The notes: generated by a model not told the origin, from the letters alone. A DNA stretch of 64,000 bases from DASUNQ01 sp044866775 (GCA_044866775.1 JBIOUG010000174.1:3438-67437); one strand, 5' to 3'; numbered from the stretch's first letter, positions 19,525-28,941 are shown. Made by a program: numbers and translations.

Positions 19525-22500
19525 ATGGGAACGACGACTGATCAGCCGTCGACGCACGTCGTCATCTCGGCCCCGAGCCAGTGGGGGCAGCAGGCCTGCG
19601 ATCACCTCCTCCATCGTGCAGTCGCTGATGGCGGCAGGGTAACCCTCATCGTCCCGCGCCGCGAGCGGAAACGCTTCGAGAGCTGGCCACCGACCATCCA
19701 GGAGTGGGAGGACCAGCCGAGCCTCAAGGCGGTCCTCGAGCAGCGCCGCGCCTCGGGACGACCGATCGACTACGTCTACGACGATCAGTGCAACCACCTC
19801 GCCGCAGAATTGATCTCGCAGCAGACTGCGCGCACGCATCTGACGGTGGGATACGTCACATCGAACGCCGACGAGCATTTCAACCACGCGGACTACCTCC
19901 TCCGCTTCTGTGAGCGGGTGCTGGTCGAGAAGCCGGTCTCACGGCTGTTCGACGAGATCCGTCCTGATGGCAAGTTTCCCCGCCTCGCCGCGAGCCTCCC
20001 GCCGGGGCGGTTCCTGGCGACCGCAGAGCACTTCCTGTTTCGGCCGGGAGTCACCAGGGCATGGCGGTCGGGTACCCTCCAGGGCTTTTTCGAGCGGCAC
20101 CAGGAGTGTGATCTCCACTATGAGTTCCAGTTCGAGGAGCCGGAAGGCCGCGACGATCCCGCGCAGCGCCTCGGCGCCTACCAGGACGGGAGCATCCTCG
20201 ACATCCTCGCCACTCATGGTCTCGGGCCGGTGGCTTGCCTGCTGCTGCCGTTCGTCGCGGCGGCGCGAACCGATTTCTACACCGGCCTCGTGTGGCGACA
20301 CGTTCGAAGCTGGCAGGCGAAGGACCCGCGTGGCGGGATGCTCAAGATCCCCGTGCTCGCCGAGACGGCGGCAGAGCTCCACGGCCGCCTGAGCCTGTCG
20401 CCGACACGCACGCTCCACCTCCACCTCCGCAGCGCCAAAGGGTGCCGCGAGCGCTTGCGTTTCTTCAGGTTCTACTGCCCCGCCGGGAAGTGTCGCAGTT
20501 GCTTACCAGGCGTGCGCGAGGACCGGGTGAGGGACCTCGCGGCTCGTCCTTCGCCGCAGGGGACGAGCGATCTTTTCGTCGCGGTGTCTCTGGGATCGGC
20601 CGGCTACACGGTTTTCGACTACAGCGACGCCACGAGTCTCGATCGCCTCTTCGTCGAGGTCGCTGGCGGGTATCTCTCGGACCGCCGAGGCAGCAGCGTC
20701 TCCGAGGCGGCGAATGCGCAGGCCGCGATGCTCGACGCGCTCCTGCAGCCGGACTTCGGAGAGGAGGAGAAGCGACGCTTCGTGCCGGTCGAGACCGCCT
20801 GCCAGATCGTGCGCGCGGGCTTGCGGGCGCAGGGCGTCGCCTTCAACCGCGCGCGGGAGCCCTACTACGCCTGGGGCGAGGGACCGAAGTGGCCGAGCGA
20901 GCCGGCGAGCCAGACGCGGAAGAGCAAGCTCGTACAGCTACACAGCCTGACGCCCGGTATCGACCAGCTCGCGGACGTCCTGCGGCTGCGGGGCGATCGG
21001 CGCAGACAGCGACCCTACCACCGGGTCGTCACGGTGCTGGGCCCGGAAGGCGCGGGCAACAGCGACATCGCCCGCGCTTTGAGGGACTCAGAGCTCGCGG
21101 CCGAGAAGATCGACATCCCGCGCGACGAGGATTGGGAGCAAGGCAGCTCGGCGGCGGCCGAGTCGCACCCGCCGAGCGGCTTCACGCTCGAGATGGTGCT
21201 GCGAAAGCTGGCGTCCAAGCTCCACCTCTCCCTGACGACCGCCCGCCGGCCGGCCGAAGAGCTGCCGGCGTATCTGCGGAAGGTCAGGCAGACGCTCACC
21301 GGCACGGATCTCCTCCTCTTCAACGGTGTGGACCGCCTGTCGGCCAATGACTGGCACGTGCTCGTGCGCATCCTCAACGAGCTTCCCGCCTCCTATCGGA
21401 TGATCTTCGTCACCAAGACCTGGGAGCGGGCGGGCGGCTTCGTCGTCCGCACCGAGGAGTTGATGAACTCGCTCCCCGGCCTGCTCGAAGGCACGCGGGC
21501 GTTACCCCTCGGGGATTACTTCCCCACTCCGGTCCCGGCCGGCGGCAGGCTCCGGAAGCAGTACGAGCGTCTATTCCGCGAGGAGGTCCTCCCGTTCAGC
21601 CGCGACAACCTCACGGTACGCCAGCAGGTCGCCTCCTGGGTCTTCTACATGGCACTCCCTGCGGCGTTGAGAAAAGCGGGTCTGACGCTGCCCGCGAGCC
21701 ACTGGTGGGATCTGCGGCCGTACCCCGCGCAACCTCAGTGGGACCTGGTGCGGGAGTTCATCCAGGACGAGATCGCCAGTCTGGACCTACCCAGCCCGCT
21801 GACGGCCAACCCCGAGGCGTTCCTGGATCGGGTCAGCCGCCTATGCCTCGCCATGGTGAGTGACGCCCAACGCCAGGCGGTTCGCAGCCTGGCGACTGTC
21901 TCGGGAGAGATTCCCAAGCGCCTGGTCGACGAGGTCTCGCCTGGATTGTTCGACGAGCTGCGCGCGCTGCGGCCGGCGCGGGCGCTGTTCGAGATCGTCA
22001 CGGAGGACCGTGCGCTCCTCTTCCCGCGGGTGCGCAAAGCCGTGCTCGAAAGCGAACCCGAAGATCTCGACAAGCTGCGCACGGAGATCGAGCGGCGCCG
22101 CCTCCTCCTGTCGCTTCGCCGTCTCCGCCTCGCCGCCCCCGACCGGGCGGTGACACGCGCCCTCGGCGAACAGATGATCCGGCTCCTCTATGGCGCGTCG
22201 CTCGAGACCCTCAACCTCGACGGAACTCCGTTCGAGTCGCTGTGCATGGAGCTGGTCGAAGAGCTAGAGACCTCAAGTGACCTGCACGGCGATCAAGCCG
22301 CCGGGTCTCTGATCGAGCTGCTGACAGACGAAGCCACTCTCACCAGGACGAATCTCGGGCTTCTCGCACGAGCCCGATTGACGCGGCTCAAAGGGTGGCT
22401 GCTCCGGGGCGCCGCAGGGGTGGACCCGGCACAGTTGCAAAACGTGGCGAAGGTCCTCGATCACGCTTATGCGCTGGCGCAGCATTGCGTAGAGCGCAAG

Positions 22501-23448
22501 GACGGCCTCGAGCGAACGCCGGATCTGCGCCGTGCCGGCGCCGATCGGTGTCCGCTTCCCGGGGAGGTCGGTCGCGACGGGTCGAGCCCGAGCCTCGAGA
22601 CGCTGGTGTTGACGACCCAAGGTCGGGTGTTCGCTGGCATGGTGCAGAGCCGCTGGTGGCACCGCCTGCTCGGTCTCAAGACGACGCCCCACAGCAAGCC
22701 GCAGGATTGGGAGGCGTTCGTGACGCCGCGGCTCGAAGTCGGCACCGCCGGCCCCGGCGCCCTTAGAAGAACCCTTTGGGAGCTCTGCGAGGTCGGCATC
22801 GAGCAGCGAGGTCCGCGACCGCCCGAGCTGTCGCCGAAGGTTTTCGCCATCGCTCTACGCGCCCTCGCGCTCTATGTCGCGGGCCGCGAGACCGGGCCTG
22901 ACCCGTTGCTCGCGGCGCGCCTCTGCCTGCGAGCGGCGAAAGAGAACGCGGGGAACGAGGACTGCCAAGCCCGCAACCTGATGGAGGCCGCTCTCTTCCT
23001 ATCCGACGGAACCAAGCTCGCCGACGAATGGGACCTCGCCCCTGCAGGAACCAGCCTCACCAGAACGTACCTGGGCGACCGAGCGAAGGAGATCTTCGAT
23101 CAGGAGCGTGATGTCCATCCCGGACTCGCCCCATATATCGACCTGCTCGATCTCATGGTCGAGTCAGGGTCCGCAGCGCAGCTCCTCGCCCATCGGAAAG
23201 AGCTCAAGCGTCTGGAGGCAGCGTTCGAGCGCACGGGTGATGGGTACTTCGGGCAGCTCGTTCATGACCTGAGAGCGGCGGCCAGCGGCTCGGCAAGACG
23301 ATCCCGTCTTCCAGTCGGTTCTGGGATCACGGACCCGAAGCCAGAGGCGACCGCGAACGTCGTCAACCGTCCAGCGCCAGCCGCAGCACCTCGGCCACGT
23401 GCAGCGCGCGGCGACCGGTCGCCTGGCGGATCTGCTCGCGGCAACTGA
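19525..23448 (+). CDS. Fusion of G6PDH/Gfo-Idh-like region with a degenerate P-loop (STAND-like) NTPase and a helical tail
   Basis: 1307 residues, soluble. Residues ~8-430 resemble glucose-6-phosphate dehydrogenase or Gfo/Idh/MocA enzymes: an N-terminal strand-turn (HVVISAPSQWGQQ), RVLVEKPVSR at 132-141 like the G6PDH VEKPFG motif, TAEHFLFRPGV, and DGSILDILATHGL. A Cys cluster C318-x4-C323-x2-C326 is present. Residues ~500-640 form a P-loop domain with GPEGAGNS (506-513), where Asn512 replaces the Walker A Lys, a Walker B-like LLLFNGVDRL (~596-605) and YRMIFVTKTW. The rest (~700-1275) is helical, repeat-like. No clear ribosome site precedes the ATG. The last ~29 codons run antisense through the oxidase 3' end. 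The family is unrecognised; a sensor or defence role is conjecture. Confidence 0.75.
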   Translation: MGTTTDQPSTHVVISAPSQWGQQACDHLLHRAVADGGRVTLIVPRRERKRFESWPPTIQEWEDQPSLKAVLEQRRASGRPIDYVYDDQCNHLAAELISQQTARTHLTVGYVTSNADEHFNHADYLLRFCERVLVEKPVSRLFDEIRPDGKFPRLAASLPPGRFLATAEHFLFRPGVTRAWRSGTLQGFFERHQECDLHYEFQFEEPEGRDDPAQRLGAYQDGSILDILATHGLGPVACLLLPFVAAARTDFYTGLVWRHVRSWQAKDPRGGMLKIPVLAETAAELHGRLSLSPTRTLHLHLRSAKGCRERLRFFRFYCPAGKCRSCLPGVREDRVRDLAARPSPQGTSDLFVAVSLGSAGYTVFDYSDATSLDRLFVEVAGGYLSDRRGSSVSEAANAQAAMLDALLQPDFGEEEKRRFVPVETACQIVRAGLRAQGVAFNRAREPYYAWGEGPKWPSEPASQTRKSKLVQLHSLTPGIDQLADVLRLRGDRRRQRPYHRVVTVLGPEGAGNSDIARALRDSELAAEKIDIPRDEDWEQGSSAAAESHPPSGFTLEMVLRKLASKLHLSLTTARRPAEELPAYLRKVRQTLTGTDLLLFNGVDRLSANDWHVLVRILNELPASYRMIFVTKTWERAGGFVVRTEELMNSLPGLLEGTRALPLGDYFPTPVPAGGRLRKQYERLFREEVLPFSRDNLTVRQQVASWVFYMALPAALRKAGLTLPASHWWDLRPYPAQPQWDLVREFIQDEIASLDLPSPLTANPEAFLDRVSRLCLAMVSDAQRQAVRSLATVSGEIPKRLVDEVSPGLFDELRALRPARALFEIVTEDRALLFPRVRKAVLESEPEDLDKLRTEIERRRLLLSLRRLRLAAPDRAVTRALGEQMIRLLYGASLETLNLDGTPFESLCMELVEELETSSDLHGDQAAGSLIELLTDEATLTRTNLGLLARARLTRLKGWLLRGAAGVDPAQLQNVAKVLDHAYALAQHCVERKDGLERTPDLRRAGADRCPLPGEVGRDGSSPSLETLVLTTQGRVFAGMVQSRWWHRLLGLKTTPHSKPQDWEAFVTPRLEVGTAGPGALRRTLWELCEVGIEQRGPRPPELSPKVFAIALRALALYVAGRETGPDPLLAARLCLRAAKENAGNEDCQARNLMEAALFLSDGTKLADEWDLAPAGTSLTRTYLGDRAKEIFDQERDVHPGLAPYIDLLDLMVESGSAAQLLAHRKELKRLEAAFERTGDGYFGQLVHDLRAAASGSARRSRLPVGSGITDPKPEATANVVNRPAPAAAPRPRAARGDRSPGGSARGN

Positions 23449-26254
23449 AGCCGTCGGCGACGAGAAGGGTGTCCGCCGCGGCCGTCCGGACGGCCGGCAG
23501 GAGCACCCGCTCGCCGCAGCGCTGCGACACCTCGTAGCGCTCCCCCGCCTCGAAGCCGAAGGAGCCGGCCATGCCGCAGCAGCCGGCGTCGAGAACCTCG
23601 ACGGCGAGGCCGAGGCGCGAGAGGACTTCCTCTTCGGTCTTCGTTCCCCCGAGGACCGCCTTCTGGTGGCAATGGCCGTGGACCACCGCCCGCCGCCGGT
23701 TGAGCGCGCCGCCGCCGCTTTCCCCGCCCTGATCGCGGGCGAGAAGATCAGGTAGGAGGAGGGTCTGCGCCGCCAGCCGCCGCGCGTCCTCGTCGCCGGC
23801 GAGGAGGTCGACCAGCTCGTCGCGGAAGACCGCGGCGCAGCTCGGCTCGAGGACGACGACTGGGGTGCCGGCGCGGACCTCGTCGCGTAGGGCTGCGACG
23901 ACGCGCTCGAGCAGGCGCTTCGCCAGGCGGAGCATGCCGTAGTCGTAGAGCGGGCGGCCGCAGCAGAGGACCCGCGGCGGGACCGCGACCTCGTACCCGT
24001 GCGCCTCCAGCACCTCCACCGCCGCCTGGCCGACCTCCGGGTGGAAGTGATTGGTGAACGTGTCCGGGAAGAGGAGCACGCGACGGCGGGCTGCCCTGCC
24101 TGTTCCTTTCTCCCCCCGCCCGGCCCACCACCCGCGGAACGTACGCCGCGCGAATTCCGGCGCCTCCCGCTCCGGCGCCACCCCCGCCGCCGCCTTCGCC
24201 ACCGCCCGCAGCCCGCGCGCGTGGGTCAGGAAATTCGCCAGCCGCGGCGCCCGCGCCGCCGCCCTTGCCCACCAGTGGATCAGCCCGAAGGCGTACGCCG
24301 ACCTGGGCCGCAGCCGCGGCCCCGCGTAGTAGTGGGCGAGAAACTCCGCCTTGTAGCTCGCCATGTCGACCCCGACCGGGCACTCGCTCTTGCACGCCTT
24401 GCAGGCCAGGCAGAGGTCCAGCGACTCCTTGACGTGACCGTCGCGCCAGCCGCCCGCCACCACCTCGCCCTGGAGCATCTCGAAGAGCATCCGCGCCCGC
24501 CCGCGCGTCGAGTGCAGCTCCTCGCCGGTCGCCATGTAGCTCGGGCACATGGTGCCGGCGTTGGTCTTGCGGCACTCCCCCACCCCGACGCAGCGCAGCG
24601 TGGTGCGGGCGAAGCTGCCGTCGTCGGCGGCGAAGGCGAAGTGGGTGGAGAGGCGCGGCGGCGCCCAGGAGGTGCCGAGGCGGAGGTTCTCGTCGAGGCG
24701 GTAGGGATCGACGAGCTTGCCCGGGTTCATCCGCCCCTCGGGGTCCCAGATCGCCTTGAACTCGCGGAACGCCCCGACCAGCTCGGGGCCGAACATCTTC
24801 CCCAGCAGCTCACCGCGCGACTGGCCGTCGCCGTGCTCGCCCGACAGGGACCCGCCGTAGCGCAGCACCAGGTCGGCGGCTTCTTCGACGAAGGCGCGGA
24901 AGGTGCGGATGCCGCCGGCGGTCTCGAGGTCGAAGTCGATCCGGGTGTGGACGCACCCCTCGCCGAAGTGCCCGTAGAGCGTGCAGCCGTAGCCGAAGCG
25001 CTCGAGGAGCGCGCGCAGCTCGCGCAGGTAGCCGCCGAGGACGTTGGGATGGACGGCCGCGTCCTCCCACCCTTCCCAGGCGTCGGGAAAGCCGGGCACG
25101 CGCGCGGTGGCGCCGAGCGCCGCCTCGCGCACCTTCCAGACCGCCCGCGCCTCCTGCCGGTCGGTGAACAGCGTGCACGCCGGCCCGCCGCCCTCGCGGA
25201 GCGCCGCCGCCAGCCGCTCGGCGCGCTCCGCGGCCTCCTCGCGCGTCGCGCCGCCCATCTCGACCAGCAGCCACCCGCGGCCGTCGGGCAGGAGCTTGAT
25301 GTTCTCCGGATGGAGCCGCTTCCGCTGCATCGCCTCGACCAGCACGTCGTCGATCCCCTCGAGCCCGATCGGACCGTGCTCGAGGACCGCCGGCACCGCG
25401 TCGGCGGCGGCGTAGACGTCCGGGTAGCCGAGGACCGCGAGGACGCGGTGCGGCGGGCTCGGCACCAGCCGCAGCAGCGCCTCGAGGACGGTGACGCAGG
25501 TCCCTTCGGAGCCCACCAGCGCCCGCGCCAGGTGGCAGCCGTTCTCGGGCAGCAGCGCCGGCAGGTTGTAGCCCGAGACGCAGCGCGGGATGTCGGGATA
25601 GCGGGTGCGGATCAGGTCGGCGTAGCGGTCGCGGAGCGCGCGCAGCGCGCCGTAGATCGCGCCGCGCCGCCCGCCGCCGGCGACGATCGCCGCCAGCTCC
25701 TCCTCGCTCGTCGCCCCGACCCGCAGCCGCGTGCCGTCGTAGGTCAGGACCTCCAGCTCCTCGACGTTGGCGTCGGTCTTCCCCGACATCAGCGAATGGA
25801 CGCCGCACGAGTTGTTGCCGATCATGCCGCCGAGCGTGCAGTGGTTGTGGGTGGCCGGGTCGGGGCCGAAGGTGAGCTGGTGCCGCTCGGCGGCGTCGCG
25901 CAGGGTGTCGAGCACCAGGCCGGGCTCGACGGCGGCGCGCCGCGCCTCCGGGTCGAGCGCCCGGATGGCGTGCAGGTGCTTGGTAAAGTCGAGGACGACC
26001 GCGACGTTGCAGCACTGGCCGGCGAGGCTGGTGCCGCCGCCGCGCGACAAGACCGGTGCGCCGTGCTCGCGGCAGACGGCGACGGTCGCCTCGACGTCCG
26101 CGACGGTGCGCGGGACGACGACGCCGATCGGCACCTGACGGTAGTTGGAGGCGTCGGTCGCGTAGAGGGCGCGGCTGCCGGCGTCGAAGCGCACCTCGCC
26201 TTCGACGCGCCGCCGCAGCGCGGCGGCGAGCCCCGCCGCGAGCAGATCGGTCAA
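23363..26254 (-). CDS. FAD-linked oxidase fused to Fe-S/CCG reductase (D-lactate/glycolate dehydrogenase type)
   Basis: 963 residues from a TTG at 26254; the frame is open further upstream, but AAGGAG 5 nt before this TTG and the start of homology (LLAAGLAAALRRR) decide it. The N-terminal PCMH-type FAD domain has SRGGGTSLAGQ and GGMIGNNSCG, followed by the FAD-oxidase C domain. A ferredoxin module (CRKTNAGTMCPSY, then LCLACKACKSECPVG) comes next, and two CCG domains (CCGRPLYDYG, CCGMAGSFGFEAG) close it. The family oxidises 2-hydroxy acids and passes electrons to quinone. The ribosome site lies in a copied scrap of the PoxB-like gene (26255-26313), and the 3' end overlaps the convergent 1307-residue gene by 86 bp. 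Confidence 0.93.
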   Translation of the reverse strand: MTDLLAAGLAAALRRRVEGEVRFDAGSRALYATDASNYRQVPIGVVVPRTVADVEATVAVCREHGAPVLSRGGGTSLAGQCCNVAVVLDFTKHLHAIRALDPEARRAAVEPGLVLDTLRDAAERHQLTFGPDPATHNHCTLGGMIGNNSCGVHSLMSGKTDANVEELEVLTYDGTRLRVGATSEEELAAIVAGGGRRGAIYGALRALRDRYADLIRTRYPDIPRCVSGYNLPALLPENGCHLARALVGSEGTCVTVLEALLRLVPSPPHRVLAVLGYPDVYAAADAVPAVLEHGPIGLEGIDDVLVEAMQRKRLHPENIKLLPDGRGWLLVEMGGATREEAAERAERLAAALREGGGPACTLFTDRQEARAVWKVREAALGATARVPGFPDAWEGWEDAAVHPNVLGGYLRELRALLERFGYGCTLYGHFGEGCVHTRIDFDLETAGGIRTFRAFVEEAADLVLRYGGSLSGEHGDGQSRGELLGKMFGPELVGAFREFKAIWDPEGRMNPGKLVDPYRLDENLRLGTSWAPPRLSTHFAFAADDGSFARTTLRCVGVGECRKTNAGTMCPSYMATGEELHSTRGRARMLFEMLQGEVVAGGWRDGHVKESLDLCLACKACKSECPVGVDMASYKAEFLAHYYAGPRLRPRSAYAFGLIHWWARAAARAPRLANFLTHARGLRAVAKAAAGVAPEREAPEFARRTFRGWWAGRGEKGTGRAARRRVLLFPDTFTNHFHPEVGQAAVEVLEAHGYEVAVPPRVLCCGRPLYDYGMLRLAKRLLERVVAALRDEVRAGTPVVVLEPSCAAVFRDELVDLLAGDEDARRLAAQTLLLPDLLARDQGGESGGGALNRRRAVVHGHCHQKAVLGGTKTEEEVLSRLGLAVEVLDAGCCGMAGSFGFEAGERYEVSQRCGERVLLPAVRTAAADTLLVADGFSCREQIRQATGRRALHVAEVLRLALDG
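23379..23418 (-). repeat. 3' end of the oxidase gene that is duplicated at 19041-19080
   Basis: The proximal copy, inside the intact oxidase coding sequence (GRRALHVAEVLRLA). 38/40 identity with the distal copy. The two are direct repeats bounding a 4.3-kb segment. Confidence 0.8.
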
Positions 26255-26313
26255 ACCAGCTCCTTCACCTCGTCGGCGAGCACGGTAGGCGCGATCTTGC
26301 CACGGTTCGGCTC
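26255..26313 (-). repeat. Copy of the 3' end of the PoxB-like gene supplying the oxidase ribosome site
   Basis: 55 of 59 bases match 28946-29004, the last ~20 codons of the ThDP enzyme gene. The minus-strand copy still carries the codons for EPNRGKIAP-like residues and ends with AAGGAGCTGGT directly before the oxidase TTG start. It bounds the 2.6-kb segment with the peroxidase and enolase-family genes. Confidence 0.82.
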
Positions 26314-26413
26314 CGGCGCCCGCCACCCGCAAGTGGCACTCTACTTGCTGCTCTGTTCGAGCTGAAAGTTCGGCTCCTCGCGGCCGATCTCACCACACAA
26401 AGGAGGGAACACG

Positions 26414-27763
26414 ATGCGACCGCAGTTGAAGGCGTGGCCCTTCACACTCTTGGTCCTCGCGCTGCTCGGCGCTTGTCTGCCAGGGCCGAAGACGGTCAAG
26501 ACGAACCCTGCCGTCGACGCCGAGCAGACGCGGATCGCCTACGACGCCCGCACCGAACACTACGCCCAGGAGCTGTTCGAGGAAGGCCGCGAGGTGTTTC
26601 GCTACGACAGCTTCGGCAGCGAGGACTTCTGGGGCGGGCAGCTCCGCCTGCACGAGGCGATCCTCGGTGAGAAGCAAGGCGGCGTCGGGCCCGGCCTGAC
26701 GCCGAAGCAGGCGCTCGAGGCCGGGCTCAAGGTCGACGTCGGCAAGCTCCCCAAAATCCTGTCCGAGGCGATCCAGCAGACGGCCGTGAGCCTGGAGAAC
26801 CCGGAGACCACCGTGGCGCTGCTGCGCGCCCACTCGGTCGTGGGGGTCAAGGGAGTCTTCGAAGGCGAGAAGATGGTGAGCATCGGGCTCACCTGCGCCT
26901 TCTGCCATTCGACAGTCGACGACTCCTTCGCCAAGGGGATCGGCGCCCGACTGGACGGCTGGCCCAACCGCGACTTGAACGTCGGCGCGGTCGTCGCGCT
27001 CTCCCCGACCGTGAAGCCGTTCGCCGACCTGCTCGGCGTCAGCGAGGCCGACGTCCGGAAGGTGCTCCTGAGCTGGGGGCCCGGAAAGTACGACGCCGAG
27101 CTCAACCAAGACGGCAAGGCGTTCCGGCCGGACGGCAAGTCGGCGGCCACGGTCCTGCCCGCGGCCTTCGGGCTGGCCGGGGTCAACCTCCATACCTACA
27201 CCGGATGGGGCTCGGTCACCCACTGGAACGCCTACGTCGCCAACACGCAGATGCACGGCAAGGGGACCTTCTTCGACCCGCGGCTCGACGACCGCAAGCA
27301 GTTCCCGGTCGCCGCCAAGGCGGGGCACGGCAACATCCGCAACACTCCCGACCTGGTGACGCCGAAGCTGGCGGCGCTGCACTACTACCAGCTCTCGCTC
27401 CCCGCCCCCGAGCCGCCGGCGGGCTCCTTCGACAAGGAGGCGGCAGGCCGGGGCAAACTCCTCTTCGAGGGCAAGGCGCAGTGCGCCACCTGCCACGTGC
27501 CGCCGCTCTTCGTCGAGCCCGGCTGGCCGATGCACACCGCCCAGGAGCTGGGGATCGACGACTTCCAGGCCAGTCGCTCGCCCGACAAGCGCTACCGCAC
27601 GACACCGCTCCGCGGCCTCTTCGTGCGGGCGAAGGGAGGCTTCTACCACGACGGGCGCTTCGCGGACTACGCCGCGGTCGTGGACCATTACGACCGGCAC
27701 CGCCGGCTGCGGCTCACCGCCGAGGAGAAGCGGGATCTCGTCGAGTTCCTGAAGTCGCTCTAG
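26414..27763 (+). CDS. Di-haem cytochrome c peroxidase-like lipoprotein
   Basis: 449 residues. AAAGGAGGGA lies just upstream of the ATG. The signal sequence ends in the lipobox LLGAC, so it is probably lipid-anchored on the periplasmic side. Two CXXCH haem sites are visible: C161-x2-C164-H165 (CAFCH) and C357-x2-C360-H361 (CATCH). The C-terminal half (GRGKLLFEGKAQCATCH, YRTTPLRGLFVRAKGGFYHDGRF, VDHYDRH) is that of the MauG/cytochrome c peroxidase class. The N-terminal half is unusual for CcpA and may define a subfamily. It converges on the enolase-family gene, the two stops overlapping in CTAG. Substrate could be H2O2 or an oxidised organic; not determinable here. Confidence 0.85.
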   Translation: MRPQLKAWPFTLLVLALLGACLPGPKTVKTNPAVDAEQTRIAYDARTEHYAQELFEEGREVFRYDSFGSEDFWGGQLRLHEAILGEKQGGVGPGLTPKQALEAGLKVDVGKLPKILSEAIQQTAVSLENPETTVALLRAHSVVGVKGVFEGEKMVSIGLTCAFCHSTVDDSFAKGIGARLDGWPNRDLNVGAVVALSPTVKPFADLLGVSEADVRKVLLSWGPGKYDAELNQDGKAFRPDGKSAATVLPAAFGLAGVNLHTYTGWGSVTHWNAYVANTQMHGKGTFFDPRLDDRKQFPVAAKAGHGNIRNTPDLVTPKLAALHYYQLSLPAPEPPAGSFDKEAAGRGKLLFEGKAQCATCHVPPLFVEPGWPMHTAQELGIDDFQASRSPDKRYRTTPLRGLFVRAKGGFYHDGRFADYAAVVDHYDRHRRLRLTAEEKRDLVEFLKSL

Positions 27764-28920
27764 AAGACGACCGCGAACCGCTCCGCGTCCTGGCGCTTGA
27801 AGTCAATGCCCAGGCCGGGGCGGGAGAGGTCCGGCCGGAGCGCTCCGCTGCGCGGCGCGAGGGCGCCGTCGAAGAGCAGCCGCTCGATGCGCACATGGTC
27901 GTGGAACCACTCGACGTGGACGGCCGGCGTCATCGCGCAGCAGGGGTGGGCGTGGATCGACGGCGCGGTGTGCGCCGAGAGCGGCAACGGCGCCGCGGCG
28001 CAGAGCGCGCCGACGCGCAGGAACTCGGTGATGCCGGCGCAGCGCGTGGCGTCGGCTTGCAGCACGTCGACTGCGCCGGCGTCCAGCATGCGGCGGAAGT
28101 AGACGAGGTCGTAGCCGTACTCGCCGGCGGCGATCGCCATCCCGGCCGGCGCGCGGTCGCGGAGGTGGCGCAGCCCTTCGAGGTCGTCCGAGGAGACCGG
28201 CTCCTCGAACCAGGTGACGCCGCAGTCGGCGACGGTCTCGGCGAAGGCGAGCGCCTGCTTGCGGGTGTAGGCGCCGTTGGCGTCGACGAACAGCTCGGCG
28301 CCGGGCCCGATCGCCCGCCGTGCCGCGCGCACCCGCTCGGGGTCCGCCGCCGAATCGCGCCCGACCTTCATCTTGAGGCGAGAGATCCCGTCGGCTACCC
28401 AGGCGCCGAGCTGCTCCTGGAGCTGCGCGAGCGAGTACGAGGTGAAGCCGCCGCTGCCGTAGACCGGAATTTCGTCGCGCACCGCACCGAGGAGAGTGAC
28501 GAGCGGCAGCCCGAGGAGCTTGGCCTTGAGGTCCCAGAGCGCGACGTCGACGGCGGCGATGGCGGTCGAGGCGATCCCCGGCCGCCCGAGGTTGCGCACC
28601 GCCGCCACCATCGCCTCCCAGGCCGCCGGCACCGCCATCGCGTCCACTCCCGCGACCACCGCCGCCAGCCGGTCGCGGACGAGCCGCGCGGTCGCCGTGG
28701 CGGCGTAGGTGAAGCCGAGGCCGCGCTCCCCCGCCGCCCGCACCTCGACCAGCACCAGGGTGGTCGAGTCCCACGCGAGAGTGCCGTCGGACTCGGGGAA
28801 GTCGGTCGGGACGGTGTAGGCGGCGACGTCGACCCGCTCGATCGGCGCCGCGGCACCTCGCCGCAGCGCCGCCGGTGAGAGCGGCTCCACGGCCGCCGCC
28901 GGCGGCGCGACCTCGCTCAT
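27760..28920 (-). CDS. Enolase-superfamily enzyme (mandelate racemase/muconate lactonizing type)
   Basis: 386 residues: an N-terminal capping domain (~20-150) and a C-terminal TIM barrel. Barrel catalytic residues are visible as the KxK base (LKMKVGR), the metal ligands FVDANGAYT (Asp), TWFEEPV (Glu) and AAGEYG (Glu), and the C-terminal SAHTAPSIH motif. The KxK motif places it in the MLE/MR branch, probably a sugar-acid dehydratase, cycloisomerase or racemase; the substrate is not predictable. It starts 21 nt after the PoxB-like stop with GGGAG upstream, so it now reads as an operon partner. The flanking repeats suggest it was inserted there later. Confidence 0.9.
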   Translation of the reverse strand: MSEVAPPAAAVEPLSPAALRRGAAAPIERVDVAAYTVPTDFPESDGTLAWDSTTLVLVEVRAAGERGLGFTYAATATARLVRDRLAAVVAGVDAMAVPAAWEAMVAAVRNLGRPGIASTAIAAVDVALWDLKAKLLGLPLVTLLGAVRDEIPVYGSGGFTSYSLAQLQEQLGAWVADGISRLKMKVGRDSAADPERVRAARRAIGPGAELFVDANGAYTRKQALAFAETVADCGVTWFEEPVSSDDLEGLRHLRDRAPAGMAIAAGEYGYDLVYFRRMLDAGAVDVLQADATRCAGITEFLRVGALCAAAPLPLSAHTAPSIHAHPCCAMTPAVHVEWFHDHVRIERLLFDGALAPRSGALRPDLSRPGLGIDFKRQDAERFAVVF

Positions 28921-28941
28921 CGGCGAGACTCCCAGCTCAAT

